A stretch of 37,791 bases of DNA from Candidatus Iainarchaeum sp. (GTDB taxonomy: Archaea > Iainarchaeota > Iainarchaeia > Iainarchaeales > GW2011-AR10), in assembly GCA_016198165.1 (NCBI GenBank), contig JACQJF010000013.1, forward strand, positions 1 to 37,791, in the 5' to 3' direction. Under the pieces are notes generated by a model. It did no database searches and had not been told where the DNA came from. It worked only from the letters and a program-made list of their open reading frames with translations. Positions 26,326-35,918 of this stretch are shown here, one piece after another. Every line of letters begins with the position of its first letter. Positions within the stretch are counted from its first letter, which is position 1. Both the position numbers and the translations under genes were made by a program.

Positions 26326-29300
26326 TTAAGAGCACCCGCTTGTCGTGCCGCAGTCCTCGCAGACTGTGCAGGAACCATTCCTTTTGACTCTCATGGAGCC
26401 GCAGCCGCCGCACTGCTCGCCGGTGTAGCCCTGGGTTTTGGCTTCGAGTGCCTTTGTGTCGCCCGTGGCATCCGGGGCCTTTGGCTGGGTTTTTTGCTGT
26501 GTCTTGTGGCTTGTCTGGAAAACCTGTGCAGGCGTCTGTGGCTTTTGGTGGTCGTGGTTGTTGTCAAAGTCCTTGATGTGCACGAAGTCCTCCCTGCCCA
26601 GGTATTCATACCCAAGTGCCCGAAAGATATAGTCGAGTATGGAGTTTGCGGTCTTGATTTTGTCGTGGCCCGTGACTACTCCGGCTGGTTCAAAGCGCGT
26701 GAACGTGAACGAGTCCACGAATTCTTCAAGCGGCACGCCATACTGGAGTGACTTGGAAATGGCTACTGCAAAGCAGTTCAGGAGCGACCTGTAGGCTGCG
26801 CCTTCCTTGTACATGTCAATGAAAATCTCTCCCAAGGTGCCGTCGTCGTATTCGCCTGTCTTGATGAAGACTTTGTGCCCGCCAACAGTTGCTTCCTGGA
26901 CAAAACCGTGCCTTTTGTTCGGGAGTTTCCTGCGCACGATTTGGGTGACTTTTTGCTGCAGTTCTTTTTGTCCGAATTCTTCGTTGAAGTCATCTTCCGT
27001 TCCAAGTTCCAATAGTTCGTCGCCGTCACTGACTGTGTTCAATGGCTGTGAGAGTTTGCTTCCATCCCTGTAAAGCGCGACTGCCTTGAGCATGAGGCTG
27101 TATGAACGCTCGTATGCTTTTTTCACGTCCTCGACTGTCGCGTGGTTTGGCATGTTGATTGTCTTGCTGATGGCGCCTGAAATGAAAGGCTGCACTGCAG
27201 CCATCATCCTGATGTGGCCCTCGGAGCTGATGAATCTTTTGCCCTTTCTCCCGCACTTGTTCGCACAGTCAAAGATTGGATAATGCTCTTCCTTGAGGTG
27301 CGGGGCGCCTTCGATTGTCATGGTTCCGCACACGTACTCGTTTGCGGATTCGACCTGTTCTTTGGTGAAACCCATTTCCTTGAGCATGTCAAAGTCCGGG
27401 TCATCTATCTGTTCCTTTGTGAAGCCGAGGTCCTCGCAGAATTCCGCTCCAAGCGTCCACTTGTTGAACGCGAATTTGAGTTCGAACACGTTTGGCAGTT
27501 GTGATTCAATCATTTCTATCCTTTCCTGCGTGAAACCTTTTTTGCGCAGCGAGTCGGCGTTTACATGCGGGCAGCCTTCAAGCGTGCCGCGGCCCTTGCA
27601 GTAAAGCTCGATGTCCCTGATTTGTTTGGACGTGTAACCCAGTTTTCCAAGTGCCCTTGAAACCGACTGGTTGACTATCTTGAAGTAACCCCCGCCCGCG
27701 AGTTTCTTGAATTTCACGATTGCAAAGTCCGGTTCAACGCCGGTGGTGTCGCAATCCATGACCAAAGCGATTGTCCCGGTCGGGGCGATGCAGGTCGTCT
27801 GCGCGTTCCGATAACCATGTTTTTCCCCTAAGGAAACTGCGCGGTTCCAAGAGTCGCGCGCGGCTTCAAGCATTTCAGGCGGGCATTCTGTCGGGTTTAT
27901 CCCGACGGGCTTGATTGTGAGTCCCTCGTATTCCTCGGTTTTGGCGTTGTATGCAGCGCGCCTGTGGTTCCTCATTACGCGCAGCATGTGCCCGCTGTTT
28001 TTTTCGTAACCCGGAAATGATTCGATTTTTTGCGCCATTTCCGCGCTTGCAGCATAGCTCTCGCCGCACATGATGGATGTGAGCGCGCTGGCAATGGCCC
28101 TGCCTTTTTCAGAGTCGTATGGAATCCCGCTTACCATGAGCACCGTTCCGAGGTTTGCATAACCGAGGCCGAGTGTGCGGAACACGTGGCTCTTGTATGC
28201 AATTGTTTCGCTTGGAAACTGTGCCATGAGGACGCTTATTTCGAGCGTGATTGTCCAAAGCCTTGTCGCGTGAATATATCCCGGTATGTCAAAGTTTCCT
28301 TCCTCGTCCAAAAACTTTGCAAGGTTAATGCTTGCCAAGTTGCAGTTATGTACAATTAGGCCTTCTGCAATTAGGCTATGTGTAACTGGTTCTGCGACGT
28401 CAAATACTTCTTCTAGTCCATCCGGTTCTATTGATAATACTCTGGCTCTTCTTCCGGCATAAATGTTTCCTTTGAATCCGTCTTTTGTGTACTCCTGTAC
28501 TCTTGTTTCTTTTTCTTTTGCAAGAGGAAAGCCAATTGTTTTCAAATATTTATATGCCTCGTAACCATAAAGCCTTAATTGCCCTTGAGGATTTTTCCGC
28601 CCTTTAATCGTGCTCCATCCAATGTAACTTCTGATGCCAAAATCGAATAACAATACTTGCACTTCCTTTAATAATTCCCTGGAACTTGAAGCAAGGTGAA
28701 CCGATAATGCTTCCCACCTGTCATCTCCATAAAATTTAGAAGTCCCATCAGCACTGAATAGCGCGCCGATAAAAGCTGCTTGCAGTGCTTTTGGTGCAGT
28801 AAAAATACATTTTGGAACTCTTTTTTCTGTGGCTAGGGCGGGTTTAACGCCAAGTTCTATCAAGGCGGAAATTGCATTGGTTGCTTTTGACCCAATCTGC
28901 ATTACGCCATTCTTTTTTTGTACGGAAATGTTGCAATTCCTGTTTGTTTTGCTGTTTTCTTGGACAAATGCATTGAAAACTGGCTGAAGGTATTGGGCAG
29001 CATAAACATCCTGTGGGCCGAAAACCAATCCAAATCCATTTTTTTCACCGAAAAATCCATCACCCGTCATCCACCCAAGCATCTGGGCAAACCTAAATTC
29101 TTCTTCGGTTATTTTTGAATAATCCATGGGTGATGACTCAGTCTGCATTTTTATGTCATCCATCCCGACTTGGAGTTCTTGGACTTGTTTCCAGCCTCCA
29201 CTTGTAAGGACTTTATGGTCGGATGTCAAGCGTATTTCTTGCCCTGTGGATAATTTAATTTTGGATACTTCTTTTATGCCGGTTTTTATTATCTGTGCCG

Positions 29301-31992
29301 GCCTGAAAGCAAGTTGTTTGTGATCTGCTTTTTCATCAGCAAGTTCTGTCTTTATGAAAATAGTTTCGCCTGCAAGTTGTCTCTCGTATAACTCTTTTAT
29401 TTGCAAAATCCCGTTTTTTGTGGCTATCCTGGTTTCAGGTGCAAAACACGCCGTGTCGTCAAGAAAAACATATTCTGAGCAGTTGTGGACAGAGATTCCG
29501 TTTGCTATGAATGAATGCGTGAGTGGTTCCTGCAGGTCGTAGACCTTTTCCATGCCAATGAATTCAAGGGATTTTACTTGGTCGTATGGTTTGTCCTGGT
29601 ACGTGCTTATGGTGCGGTTTACTTCTGCAAGCGCGGTGCTTTTGTGTGATTCCGGCATGAAACCTATTAGTTTTTCAAAAAGCAATCTGCTTGACCTTGA
29701 AACCCTGAGGCTGTTCATTTCTTTTACATTGTATTCTTTCATTCCGCCTTTTCCATCAGGCAGCATGGCAGTGAGTTTTCCTGCTCTCCTGTTTTTGTAA
29801 AGCTTGCTTTTGATTCCAAACCCAAGAAGAAGTATTTGTGCCCCCCTGAGCAATTCAAGGCTTGAGGAGTCAAGGGCAACATACTGTGATTTTTCACCGT
29901 AATTTGCCACTGTTCCGTCACAGGTGAAAAGCCCTTGCAGGACATATTTTTGCTCTCCAAGGCTTAATGAAAAAATGTTTTCTGAAATTGTTTTTTCGTG
30001 GGATTTTTGTGACAAGTCCACGAATTTTGAAACTTTATCAACTGCGTCTTTTGCAACCAAATGCAGTTTTGCACTCGTTTTTGTCTTCTGCATTGTTGCC
30101 CCGACAGTCTTGTATGTTTTTCTAGAAAAATTCTGTGAAGAATACTCCGAGAATTTTTGGACGATGTTCTCTTCCAGATTTTTATCCATTGTCAACTGGA
30201 TTTGGCCATGTGAACCGCATCCATCGCCAAGGTATGCTCCGACAAGCTGGAAAAAAGTCTTGTCAATGGGTTCTTTTATTTCAAGAGCGCTTGGTGAAGG
30301 GAGACATACAAAGTCGTCTTTTGTAAGCTCTGCAGCCTGGATAAACCCGCGGTTTGCAGTGAAAACTTTGTGGTCAGCTGTGAGTTTTACTTCGTACCCG
30401 CAATTTGTTTCAAGCTTGTAAACTGGTTTTTCCCCTGTCTCAAAAGAACCGGTTGTTATTCCAATGTCCATATTGTCAAGGTTTGTGATAAGCTCTGCTT
30501 CTTTTCCAACTAGGCTGTCGATTCTTTTCCACCCGGACTTTGTAAAAACTAATGTGTCGCCCGTTACGCATGGATTTGTTGCGTTTATTTTTCCGTCAGC
30601 CGGGCATGTGTGCCATTCGTTGATTGTGGTGTCGTATTGCACGCCGGGGTCTGCGGAGCTCCACGCGGCAAAGGCAATCCTGTTCCAGAGGTCTTTTGCT
30701 TTCAATGTTTTTGCCGTTTCACCAGTAGTTCTATATATGAGTTTCCAATCTTCATCATTTTCAACAGCAGCCATGAATTCGCTTTGAACCCTTATGCTGT
30801 TGTTTGAATTCTGTCCGCTTACGGTGATGTATGCTTCCGATTCGTAGTGTGTCCCAAAGACGGGAAAGTCTGCCTTGGTTTTTCCCTGCTCTGCCAAAAG
30901 CAGCACGCGCTGGACGTAGTTCATGGGGATGCCCTGCCTTGACGCGTCCTGCACGGCTTTTTTGAGTTCGGGTGATTTCGAGACGCTCGTGGTTTGTTTC
31001 TCTGCCGCGATTTTCATGATGTTGTTTAAGTGCTCTTTGCATGCCTTGCTTCCCGCAACCATTGCCGCGACTTTCTGCTCTTCAAGGAATTTCCAGTCAA
31101 TGAATTCCTCGACATCCGGATGATCAATGTCTAATATGACCATTTTTGCAGCACGCCTTGTCGTGCCGCCCGACTTGATTGCGCCAGCCGCCCTGTCATA
31201 AACCTTTAAAAAAGACATGAGGCCTGAGCTTTTGCCCCCGCCTGAGAGGTGCTCGCCTTTTGCGCGCAGCGTGCTGAAGTTTGTCCCCGTGCCCGAACCG
31301 TACTTGAATACGCGGGCTTCCTTGGTTATAAGGTCGAATATTCCGCCCTCGTTGACCAGGTCATCCCTTATTGACTGTATGAAGCAGGCGTGTGGCGTGG
31401 GTCGCGTGTAAGCGTCTTTTGACATTTCGACCCTGCCTGTCACGGGGTCCGTGTAATAGTGCCCCTGTGCATTGCCCGTAATGCCGTAGGCATAGTTGAG
31501 TCCCGTGTTGAACCATTGCGGCGAGTTCGGCGCGCCGTACTGGTGTATAAGCATGAATGCCATTTCGTCTTCGAATGCCTGTGCGTCTTTTTCGCTTGCA
31601 AAATACCCGTACTGTTCACCCCAGTGCCTCCAGCACCCGGCCATTCTCCTGATTACCTGCCTCGCGGATTTTTCGCTTCCAAGGACCGGTTTCCCGTCCT
31701 TTCCAATGATGGGATTCCCATTCTGGTCAAGTTGCGGGACCCCGGCTTTACGGAAGTATTTTTGTGAAAGTATGTCGGTTGCCACCTGGCTCCAGCTTTT
31801 CGGGACCTCTATACCCGTCAATTCGAACACAATGCTCCCGTCAGGATTCCTGATTATCGATGACCTTTTTTCATACTCGGCTTCGTCCAGCGGGTTTGTG
31901 CCTTCTTTCGTGAAACGCCTGTCGATTTTCAGGCCTTTTTTTTCCCTGGCCACTGCGGGCATTTCCACGTGCTCGGGTTTTTCATTCTTCAT
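26326..31992 (-). CDS. nrdJ: Adenosylcobalamin-dependent (class II) ribonucleoside reductase with two inteins
   Basis: [91 protein letters not shown]-terminal Zn-ribbon [22 protein letters not shown]. Confidence 0.96.
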   Translation of the reverse strand: MKNEKPEHVEMPAVAREKKGLKIDRRFTKEGTNPLDEAEYEKRSSIIRNPDGSIVFELTGIEVPKSWSQVATDILSQKYFRKAGVPQLDQNGNPIIGKDGKPVLGSEKSARQVIRRMAGCWRHWGEQYGYFASEKDAQAFEDEMAFMLIHQYGAPNSPQWFNTGLNYAYGITGNAQGHYYTDPVTGRVEMSKDAYTRPTPHACFIQSIRDDLVNEGGIFDLITKEARVFKYGSGTGTNFSTLRAKGEHLSGGGKSSGLMSFLKVYDRAAGAIKSGGTTRRAAKMVILDIDHPDVEEFIDWKFLEEQKVAAMVAGSKACKEHLNNIMKIAAEKQTTSVSKSPELKKAVQDASRQGIPMNYVQRVLLLAEQGKTKADFPVFGTHYESEAYITVSGQNSNNSIRVQSEFMAAVENDEDWKLIYRTTGETAKTLKAKDLWNRIAFAAWSSADPGVQYDTTINEWHTCPADGKINATNPCVTGDTLVFTKSGWKRIDSLVGKEAELITNLDNMDIGITTGSFETGEKPVYKLETNCGYEVKLTADHKVFTANRGFIQAAELTKDDFVCLPSPSALEIKEPIDKTFFQLVGAYLGDGCGSHGQIQLTMDKNLEENIVQKFSEYSSQNFSRKTYKTVGATMQKTKTSAKLHLVAKDAVDKVSKFVDLSQKSHEKTISENIFSLSLGEQKYVLQGLFTCDGTVANYGEKSQYVALDSSSLELLRGAQILLLGFGIKSKLYKNRRAGKLTAMLPDGKGGMKEYNVKEMNSLRVSRSSRLLFEKLIGFMPESHKSTALAEVNRTISTYQDKPYDQVKSLEFIGMEKVYDLQEPLTHSFIANGISVHNCSEYVFLDDTACFAPETRIATKNGILQIKELYERQLAGETIFIKTELADEKADHKQLAFRPAQIIKTGIKEVSKIKLSTGQEIRLTSDHKVLTSGGWKQVQELQVGMDDIKMQTESSPMDYSKITEEEFRFAQMLGWMTGDGFFGEKNGFGLVFGPQDVYAAQYLQPVFNAFVQENSKTNRNCNISVQKKNGVMQIGSKATNAISALIELGVKPALATEKRVPKCIFTAPKALQAAFIGALFSADGTSKFYGDDRWEALSVHLASSSRELLKEVQVLLFDFGIRSYIGWSTIKGRKNPQGQLRLYGYEAYKYLKTIGFPLAKEKETRVQEYTKDGFKGNIYAGRRARVLSIEPDGLEEVFDVAEPVTHSLIAEGLIVHNCNLASINLAKFLDEEGNFDIPGYIHATRLWTITLEISVLMAQFPSETIAYKSHVFRTLGLGYANLGTVLMVSGIPYDSEKGRAIASALTSIMCGESYAASAEMAQKIESFPGYEKNSGHMLRVMRNHRRAAYNAKTEEYEGLTIKPVGINPTECPPEMLEAARDSWNRAVSLGEKHGYRNAQTTCIAPTGTIALVMDCDTTGVEPDFAIVKFKKLAGGGYFKIVNQSVSRALGKLGYTSKQIRDIELYCKGRGTLEGCPHVNADSLRKKGFTQERIEMIESQLPNVFELKFAFNKWTLGAEFCEDLGFTKEQIDDPDFDMLKEMGFTKEQVESANEYVCGTMTIEGAPHLKEEHYPIFDCANKCGRKGKRFISSEGHIRMMAAVQPFISGAISKTINMPNHATVEDVKKAYERSYSLMLKAVALYRDGSKLSQPLNTVSDGDELLELGTEDDFNEEFGQKELQQKVTQIVRRKLPNKRHGFVQEATVGGHKVFIKTGEYDDGTLGEIFIDMYKEGAAYRSLLNCFAVAISKSLQYGVPLEEFVDSFTFTRFEPAGVVTGHDKIKTANSILDYIFRALGYEYLGREDFVHIKDFDNNHDHQKPQTPAQVFQTSHKTQQKTQPKAPDATGDTKALEAKTQGYTGEQCGGCGSMRVKRNGSCTVCEDCGTTSGCS
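28345..29448 (-). mobile_element. Intein 2 of nrdJ (368 aa, LAGLIDADG endonuclease)
   Basis: Starts [22 protein letters not shown], block B-like [25 protein letters not shown] motifs [11 protein letters not shown] and [12 protein letters not shown], ends [15 protein letters not shown]. Confidence 0.95.
29482..30570 (-). mobile_element. Intein 1 of nrdJ (363 aa, LAGLIDADG endonuclease)
   Basis: Starts [45 protein letters not shown] motifs [11 protein letters not shown] and [11 protein letters not shown], ends [15 protein letters not shown]. Confidence 0.95.
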
Positions 31993-32312
31993 TTCTCCAT
32001 CAGCTCCGAGATTTTTTCCTTGAACTGGCTTTTTGCCGCGGCTCCGACGAGAGAGTCAGAGAGTTTGCCTTCCTTGTAAAACAGGAAAGTGGGAACAGCC
32101 ATTATGCTGTTTTTTTCCGCCAATGCGGGGTTTTCGTCGATGTTGACTTTTGCAAAAGTCACTTTGTCCCCGAACTCTTTTGAAAGCTCTTCAATCAGGG
32201 GGTTTGTCACCCTGCATGGCCCGCACCACTCCGCCCAAAAGTCAATGACGGAAACGCCTTTGGAAATTATGCCTTTAAGCTGAGTTTCAGACGTTACTTT
32301 CACCAGTGCCAT
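31989..32312 (-). CDS. trxA: Thioredoxin
   Basis: [27 protein letters not shown]...[16 protein letters not shown]-coupled to nrdJ. Confidence 0.95.
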   Translation of the reverse strand: MALVKVTSETQLKGIISKGVSVIDFWAEWCGPCRVTNPLIEELSKEFGDKVTFAKVNIDENPALAEKNSIMAVPTFLFYKEGKLSDSLVGAAAKSQFKEKISELMEK

Positions 32313-32547
32313 TGCCAAAAAACCCCCCGATTTTTTTCCATTTTTTCAAAGGAATAATTTAATGCCTTTTGGGATTTAAAAACGTTTCCCGCACAAACAA
32401 CTTGCTTTGAAAAAACAATTTAATTGTATGTTTAAGTGTGTTTTTCTGATTAATTCTTTTTGGTAAAAAAAGGTTTTGTTTGTTTTCCAACTTTTAAACG
32501 CTTTTTTGTTGGCTTTCCTTACTGCTTTTTTGGGGGTTGTTTTTGCC

Positions 32548-33123
32548 TTATTTTTTTTGGAAGAGGAATGGGATTTTTTTCGGCAAAGCCCCAAGCAAAC
32601 CAATCATTTCGCGTGTTTTGTCCGCCACGTCAATCGGCAAGATGCTGGCCTGTTTGTCCAGAAAGGGCACGATGAGTGCTATGTATGCGCTTGCGCTTGC
32701 GATGTGCAGCAAGGTGAATGGTATCTGGCCAAGGAACGCCGCCTGCAGGGGCACTCCGAACAACGTCGGGCCGAAAAGGACTCCCGTGACGAAATCAAAG
32801 AACAGGATTCCAGCGATTCCTGTGCCAAGGTAGGCCTTCATGCCAACTTTTTTCCTTCCCCGAAAGTAAAAACCGGCAGCGATTGCAATGACCGTGTACG
32901 TGATTGCGGTGGTGAATGTCCAGATTCCTATCCCGCTTGTGAAATAGTCGAACACGACCATGGTCGTAAAAGCGAAGAACGCGGAGTAGAGCCACTTGTC
33001 CTGCCTTGAGAAAGGGAGCACAAACGCCATTATCGGGTCGTTGTTTGGGAAAAACCTGAACAGCCTTAGAATATTGCATGCAAGGAACGCGCCTGCATAC
33101 CTGAGCGGCTTTGATGCATTCAT
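32548..33123 (-). CDS. Polytopic membrane protein, unknown (possibly ECF S-component/DUF6580-like)
   Basis: Several hydrophobic helices; FLACNILRLFRFFPNNDPIMAFVLPF...GVPLQAAFLGQIPFTLLHIASASAYIALI. Confidence 0.7.
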   Translation of the reverse strand: MNASKPLRYAGAFLACNILRLFRFFPNNDPIMAFVLPFSRQDKWLYSAFFAFTTMVVFDYFTSGIGIWTFTTAITYTVIAIAAGFYFRGRKKVGMKAYLGTGIAGILFFDFVTGVLFGPTLFGVPLQAAFLGQIPFTLLHIASASAYIALIVPFLDKQASILPIDVADKTREMIGLLGALPKKIPFLFQKK

Positions 33124-33185
33124 GAAACAATGATTGGCAGGTGGGTGCTTAAATTGTTTTGCAAAAGGCTAACGAGGCTTACCAA

Positions 33186-33614
33186 TCAGGGTGAAATGCA
33201 TTTCCCGGCCACGCAGACAGGCTTTGGGATTTGTATGCAGCCGGCACAGTACACTGGATAGCCGTCACTGCAATTGGAAAACCGCTGGTAGTCCTGTTCA
33301 AGCCCGCTTGCTTTTTCCATGTTCACGTACTTGCCGCATGTCACAAACGGGCAGCTGAAATCGATAGTCGTGCAGTCAGAGTCAGTGGTGCAGTAGTTTG
33401 CCTGCTCGATTTTTTGCCCGAGTTCCTGGGCAATTGCGCTGCACGCACCTGGTTTTACTTCGGGGCATGGCGAGAATTCACAATTCGGCCCGGTTCTCCC
33501 GACAGCGCTCCCGTCAGGGCAGAGTTTTGCCTCAAGGGTACACGCGCCATTTGGTGTTTGGATGCAGCCGAAAAGAAAAAGTGCAAACGCCGCTGCCAGC
33601 AAAACGGGCTTCAT
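33186..33614 (-). CDS. Cys-rich lipoprotein
   Basis: Lipobox AAAFALFLFGCIQ; 16 cysteines in 142 aa. Confidence 0.7.
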   Translation of the reverse strand: MKPVLLAAAFALFLFGCIQTPNGACTLEAKLCPDGSAVGRTGPNCEFSPCPEVKPGACSAIAQELGQKIEQANYCTTDSDCTTIDFSCPFVTCGKYVNMEKASGLEQDYQRFSNCSDGYPVYCAGCIQIPKPVCVAGKCISP

Positions 33615-33670
33615 AAGCGAATTAACCGTATTACTGTTAAAAAAACTTTTGGGGCCTGATGTGCTGTAAC

Positions 33671-34237
33671 ATGGAGAAAGTTTTTTTCGTTTCCCAAAAC
33701 CGGCACAAGTTTGACGAAATCAAGCGCATTCTTGCAGGGCATGGCATAAGCCTTGCGTGGGAAAAACTTGCCCTCATCGAACCTGATTTTGCTTCCCTTG
33801 AAGAAATCGCGAAATACAAGGCAAAGCAGGCTTTTGAAAAAACCAGAAAACCGGTTGTCGTTGAAGACACGGGCGTTTTTTTTGAAGCATTCAATTCTTT
33901 TCCGGGAGTCATGGCCAAGCGCGTTTTCAACGGCATCGGCTTTGACGGCCTGTGTGCACTCATCCGGTCTGTGAAAAACAAACGCGCTTACTTTGAAACC
34001 GTCATCTGTTATTCAGACGGTGCGCGTTCTTTCAAGTGCTTTTCAGGAAAACTCCACGGCACGCTTGTTGATTCTCCGCGCGCAATTGAAGCCGACAGAC
34101 TCCCATATGAGAAACTCTTTATGCTGGACGGCTATACTAAAGTCCTGGCTGAAATTTCCGTTGAGGAAAAGAACAGGATAAGCCACAGGGGAATAGCAGC
34201 ACAAAAACTTGGACACTGGTTGTCGAAAAAAACTTAA
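33671..34237 (+). CDS. rdgB: ITPase / non-canonical purine NTP pyrophosphatase (RdgB/HAM1)
   Basis: VFFVSQNRHKFDEIKRIL; VVVEDTGVFFEAFNSFPGVMAKRVF; ISHRGIAAQKLGHWL. Confidence 0.92.
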   Translation: MEKVFFVSQNRHKFDEIKRILAGHGISLAWEKLALIEPDFASLEEIAKYKAKQAFEKTRKPVVVEDTGVFFEAFNSFPGVMAKRVFNGIGFDGLCALIRSVKNKRAYFETVICYSDGARSFKCFSGKLHGTLVDSPRAIEADRLPYEKLFMLDGYTKVLAEISVEEKNRISHRGIAAQKLGHWLSKKT

Positions 34238-34259
34238 ATACCGCCGCCGTTACTTTTTC

Positions 34260-34625
34260 ATGGCAGGAACGATTCCCCTTGACCCGCGCGTGAAAATGAT
34301 TTCCGCGCAGGAAATTAAAAAAATGCTTGACAGTAAAGTGGATTTTTTGCTTGCGGATGTCAACCCGCGCGATAGATACGACAAGCATCATATCAAGGGC
34401 GCGATTTTTGTCGAGTATGAAACTGCTGCGCGATGGTTCATACAAAACAATGTTCCAAAGGACAAAAAAATCGTGCTTTATTGTGAGAACACCATGTGCA
34501 CTTCCTCGCCGATAGTCTCAAACAAGCTGGTTAAACTTGGTTACACGGACGTTTCGGAGTTCAGCGAGGGAATCCAGGGCTGGATGAAAACCGGGTATGG
34601 CTGGGAAGGCGCGGACAAAAAGTGA
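34260..34625 (+). CDS. Rhodanese-domain protein
   Basis: ISAQEIKKMLDSKVDFLLADVNPRDRYDKHHIKGAIFVEY...IVLYCENTMCTSSPIVSNKLVKLGYTDVSEFSEGIQGW; TTAAATA ~25 nt upstream of ATG. Confidence 0.88.
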   Translation: MAGTIPLDPRVKMISAQEIKKMLDSKVDFLLADVNPRDRYDKHHIKGAIFVEYETAARWFIQNNVPKDKKIVLYCENTMCTSSPIVSNKLVKLGYTDVSEFSEGIQGWMKTGYGWEGADKK

Positions 34626-34633
34626 ACCTATCA

Positions 34634-34780
34634 ATGGTAAAAGCAAAAAATAATCTTTTTCAGTGCAATGAATGCAAGCTGTTTTACAAGGACCGTGAAA
34701 TCGCGGAAAAGTGTGAAGCCTGGTGTTCAAAGCACAAGTCCTGCAACATTGAAATAATTCAGCACGCTGTAAGTGGCTGA
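34634..34780 (+). CDS. Small Cys-rich (zinc-ribbon-like) protein, 48 aa
   Basis: MVKAKNNLFQCNECKLFYKDREIAEKCEAWCSKHKSCNIEIIQHAVSG*; not in ORF track (too short); directly after the rhodanese gene. Confidence 0.7.
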   Translation: MVKAKNNLFQCNECKLFYKDREIAEKCEAWCSKHKSCNIEIIQHAVSG

Positions 34781-34792
34781 TTTTTTGGCCAG

Positions 34793-34821
34793 GGGAGTTC
34801 GAATCTCTCCGGGGGGCTAAT
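34793..34821 (+). other. tRNA 3'-end-like remnant (T-arm plus acceptor-like tail)
   Basis: AGGGGAGTTCGAATCTCTCCGGGGGGCTA: T-arm GGGAG-TTCGAAT-CTCTC followed by a G-rich acceptor-like strand; no matching 5' half upstream. Confidence 0.45.
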
Positions 34822-34824
34822 TGT

Positions 34825-35100
34825 TCAGCTTATGTCCCTGTGTGTGCGGTACATGTAGGCTGCGTCCTTGTGGTATTTTTCGAGTTCCTTTGAAATGAAT
34901 TTGAAGATTTTTTCTGAGTTCACTGAATCGTGGTTTTCAATTTCTTTTTTGAGTGCTTCAATGATTTTTTCTGATGTTTCCTCACATTGCTTGCCATGCA
35001 GGTGCGAGCTCTTGCAGGCCCAGTACACGCTTCCATAAGCCTTTTTTTCGTCAAACTCTTCTGTATGCCCCTTTCTTTTCACGACAGTTTTTTTCCCCAT
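34825..35100 (-). CDS. Stand-alone ATP-cone domain protein
   Basis: TVVKRKGHTEEFDEKKAYGSVYWACKSSHLHGKQCEETSEKIIEALKKEIENHDSVNSEKIFKFISKELEKYHKDAAYMYRTHRDIS. Confidence 0.85.
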   Translation of the reverse strand: MGKKTVVKRKGHTEEFDEKKAYGSVYWACKSSHLHGKQCEETSEKIIEALKKEIENHDSVNSEKIFKFISKELEKYHKDAAYMYRTHRDIS

Positions 35101-35127
35101 TTTTTTTCACCCTTGCTTATTTATTGT

Positions 35128-35185
35128 ATTATCGCGCCATTGGAAATGGCGCATATACTGCGGTGCGAGCTTACGCATACAGCTC
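35128..35185 (+). repeat. Copy of the double-hairpin repeat next to the ccdA-like stop codon
   Basis: ATTATC-GCGCCATT(gga)AATGGCGC-ATATACTGCGGTGC-GAGCT(tacgcatac)AGCTC. Confidence 0.85.
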
Positions 35186-35918
35186 ACCCGAAGTTTATGG
35201 TACCGTTGGCTATGAAAATCAAAAGCCAACCAAGTGCAATCAACAATAGCCCGGTGAGCAATCGCATGTAGGGCCTGTTTCTTTCCTTCCACATTTTTAT
35301 CTCAGTTATTTTCATTCCTGCTGCGGCCAAGAACAAAATCACAAGCAATGGCAGCACAAAGATAAAGTTGTACAGTATGAGGAGCAGCAGGGCCGTGAAG
35401 TCAAAGTTCTGCTTGAGGACCAAGATGATTGCAAGGTATGGAGCGCCCGTGCATGGCAGTTCGACCGCGGAGACGAATGCTCCAAGGAAAATCATTCCCG
35501 GCACTGACAGGTTTTGCGCGTAGTCGTGGATTTTTTTCGCCATTTCAGGCGGAATTGCAAGTGAAAAGCCCTGGCCGTACCAGAAGAAGTCTTTGAATTC
35601 AACAAGTCCTGCAAAAACAATTATCGAGCCGACAAGGATTGAAATGTATTCTGCCAAGTATTGTGGAATGGTTGTGAAAAAAGCCATTAACCCGATGCCT
35701 GCAAGCAGGTAAGTCACAAAGACCGCGCTGATGTAGGCTATGCCGAGTTTGACCATTTTTTGCTTGGTCTGGGCAGTGGCAATCACTGTTGAAATCAGGA
35801 GTATGAGCACCCCGATTGCACACGGATTGATTGAATCGATTATTGCCGTGAAAATTACAGTGGACAGAGTGGGCAAGAATGCTTCAACTGCCAAGAGGAA
35901 CACCTTCCTTTGAATCAA
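35184..35918 (-). CDS. ccdA: CcdA/DsbD-type transmembrane thiol-disulfide transporter
   Basis: SINPCAIGVLILLIS and FVSAVELPCTGAPYLAIILVL paired Cys-Pro motifs; ~6 TM. Confidence 0.88.
   Translation of the reverse strand: MIQRKVFLLAVEAFLPTLSTVIFTAIIDSINPCAIGVLILLISTVIATAQTKQKMVKLGIAYISAVFVTYLLAGIGLMAFFTTIPQYLAEYISILVGSIIVFAGLVEFKDFFWYGQGFSLAIPPEMAKKIHDYAQNLSVPGMIFLGAFVSAVELPCTGAPYLAIILVLKQNFDFTALLLLILYNFIFVLPLLVILFLAAAGMKITEIKMWKERNRPYMRLLTGLLLIALGWLLIFIANGTINFG

Noticed and set aside
26131-26751. 206-aa + strand ORF
   Set aside because: Antisense to the 3' end of nrdJ and the 67-aa antitoxin-like gene; shadow frame.
32376-32603. 75-aa basic minus strand ORF
   Set aside because: Lys-rich translation of A/T-rich intergenic DNA overlapping the downstream end of the membrane protein gene; no recognisable domain.
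32476-33009. 177-aa + strand ORF
   Set aside because: Antisense to the polytopic membrane protein; the minus strand frame has clear TM periodicity.
34740-34824. Complete tRNA gene ending at 34821
   Set aside because: No 5' acceptor strand or anticodon arm can be found upstream within a normal tRNA length; only a 3' fragment is supported.
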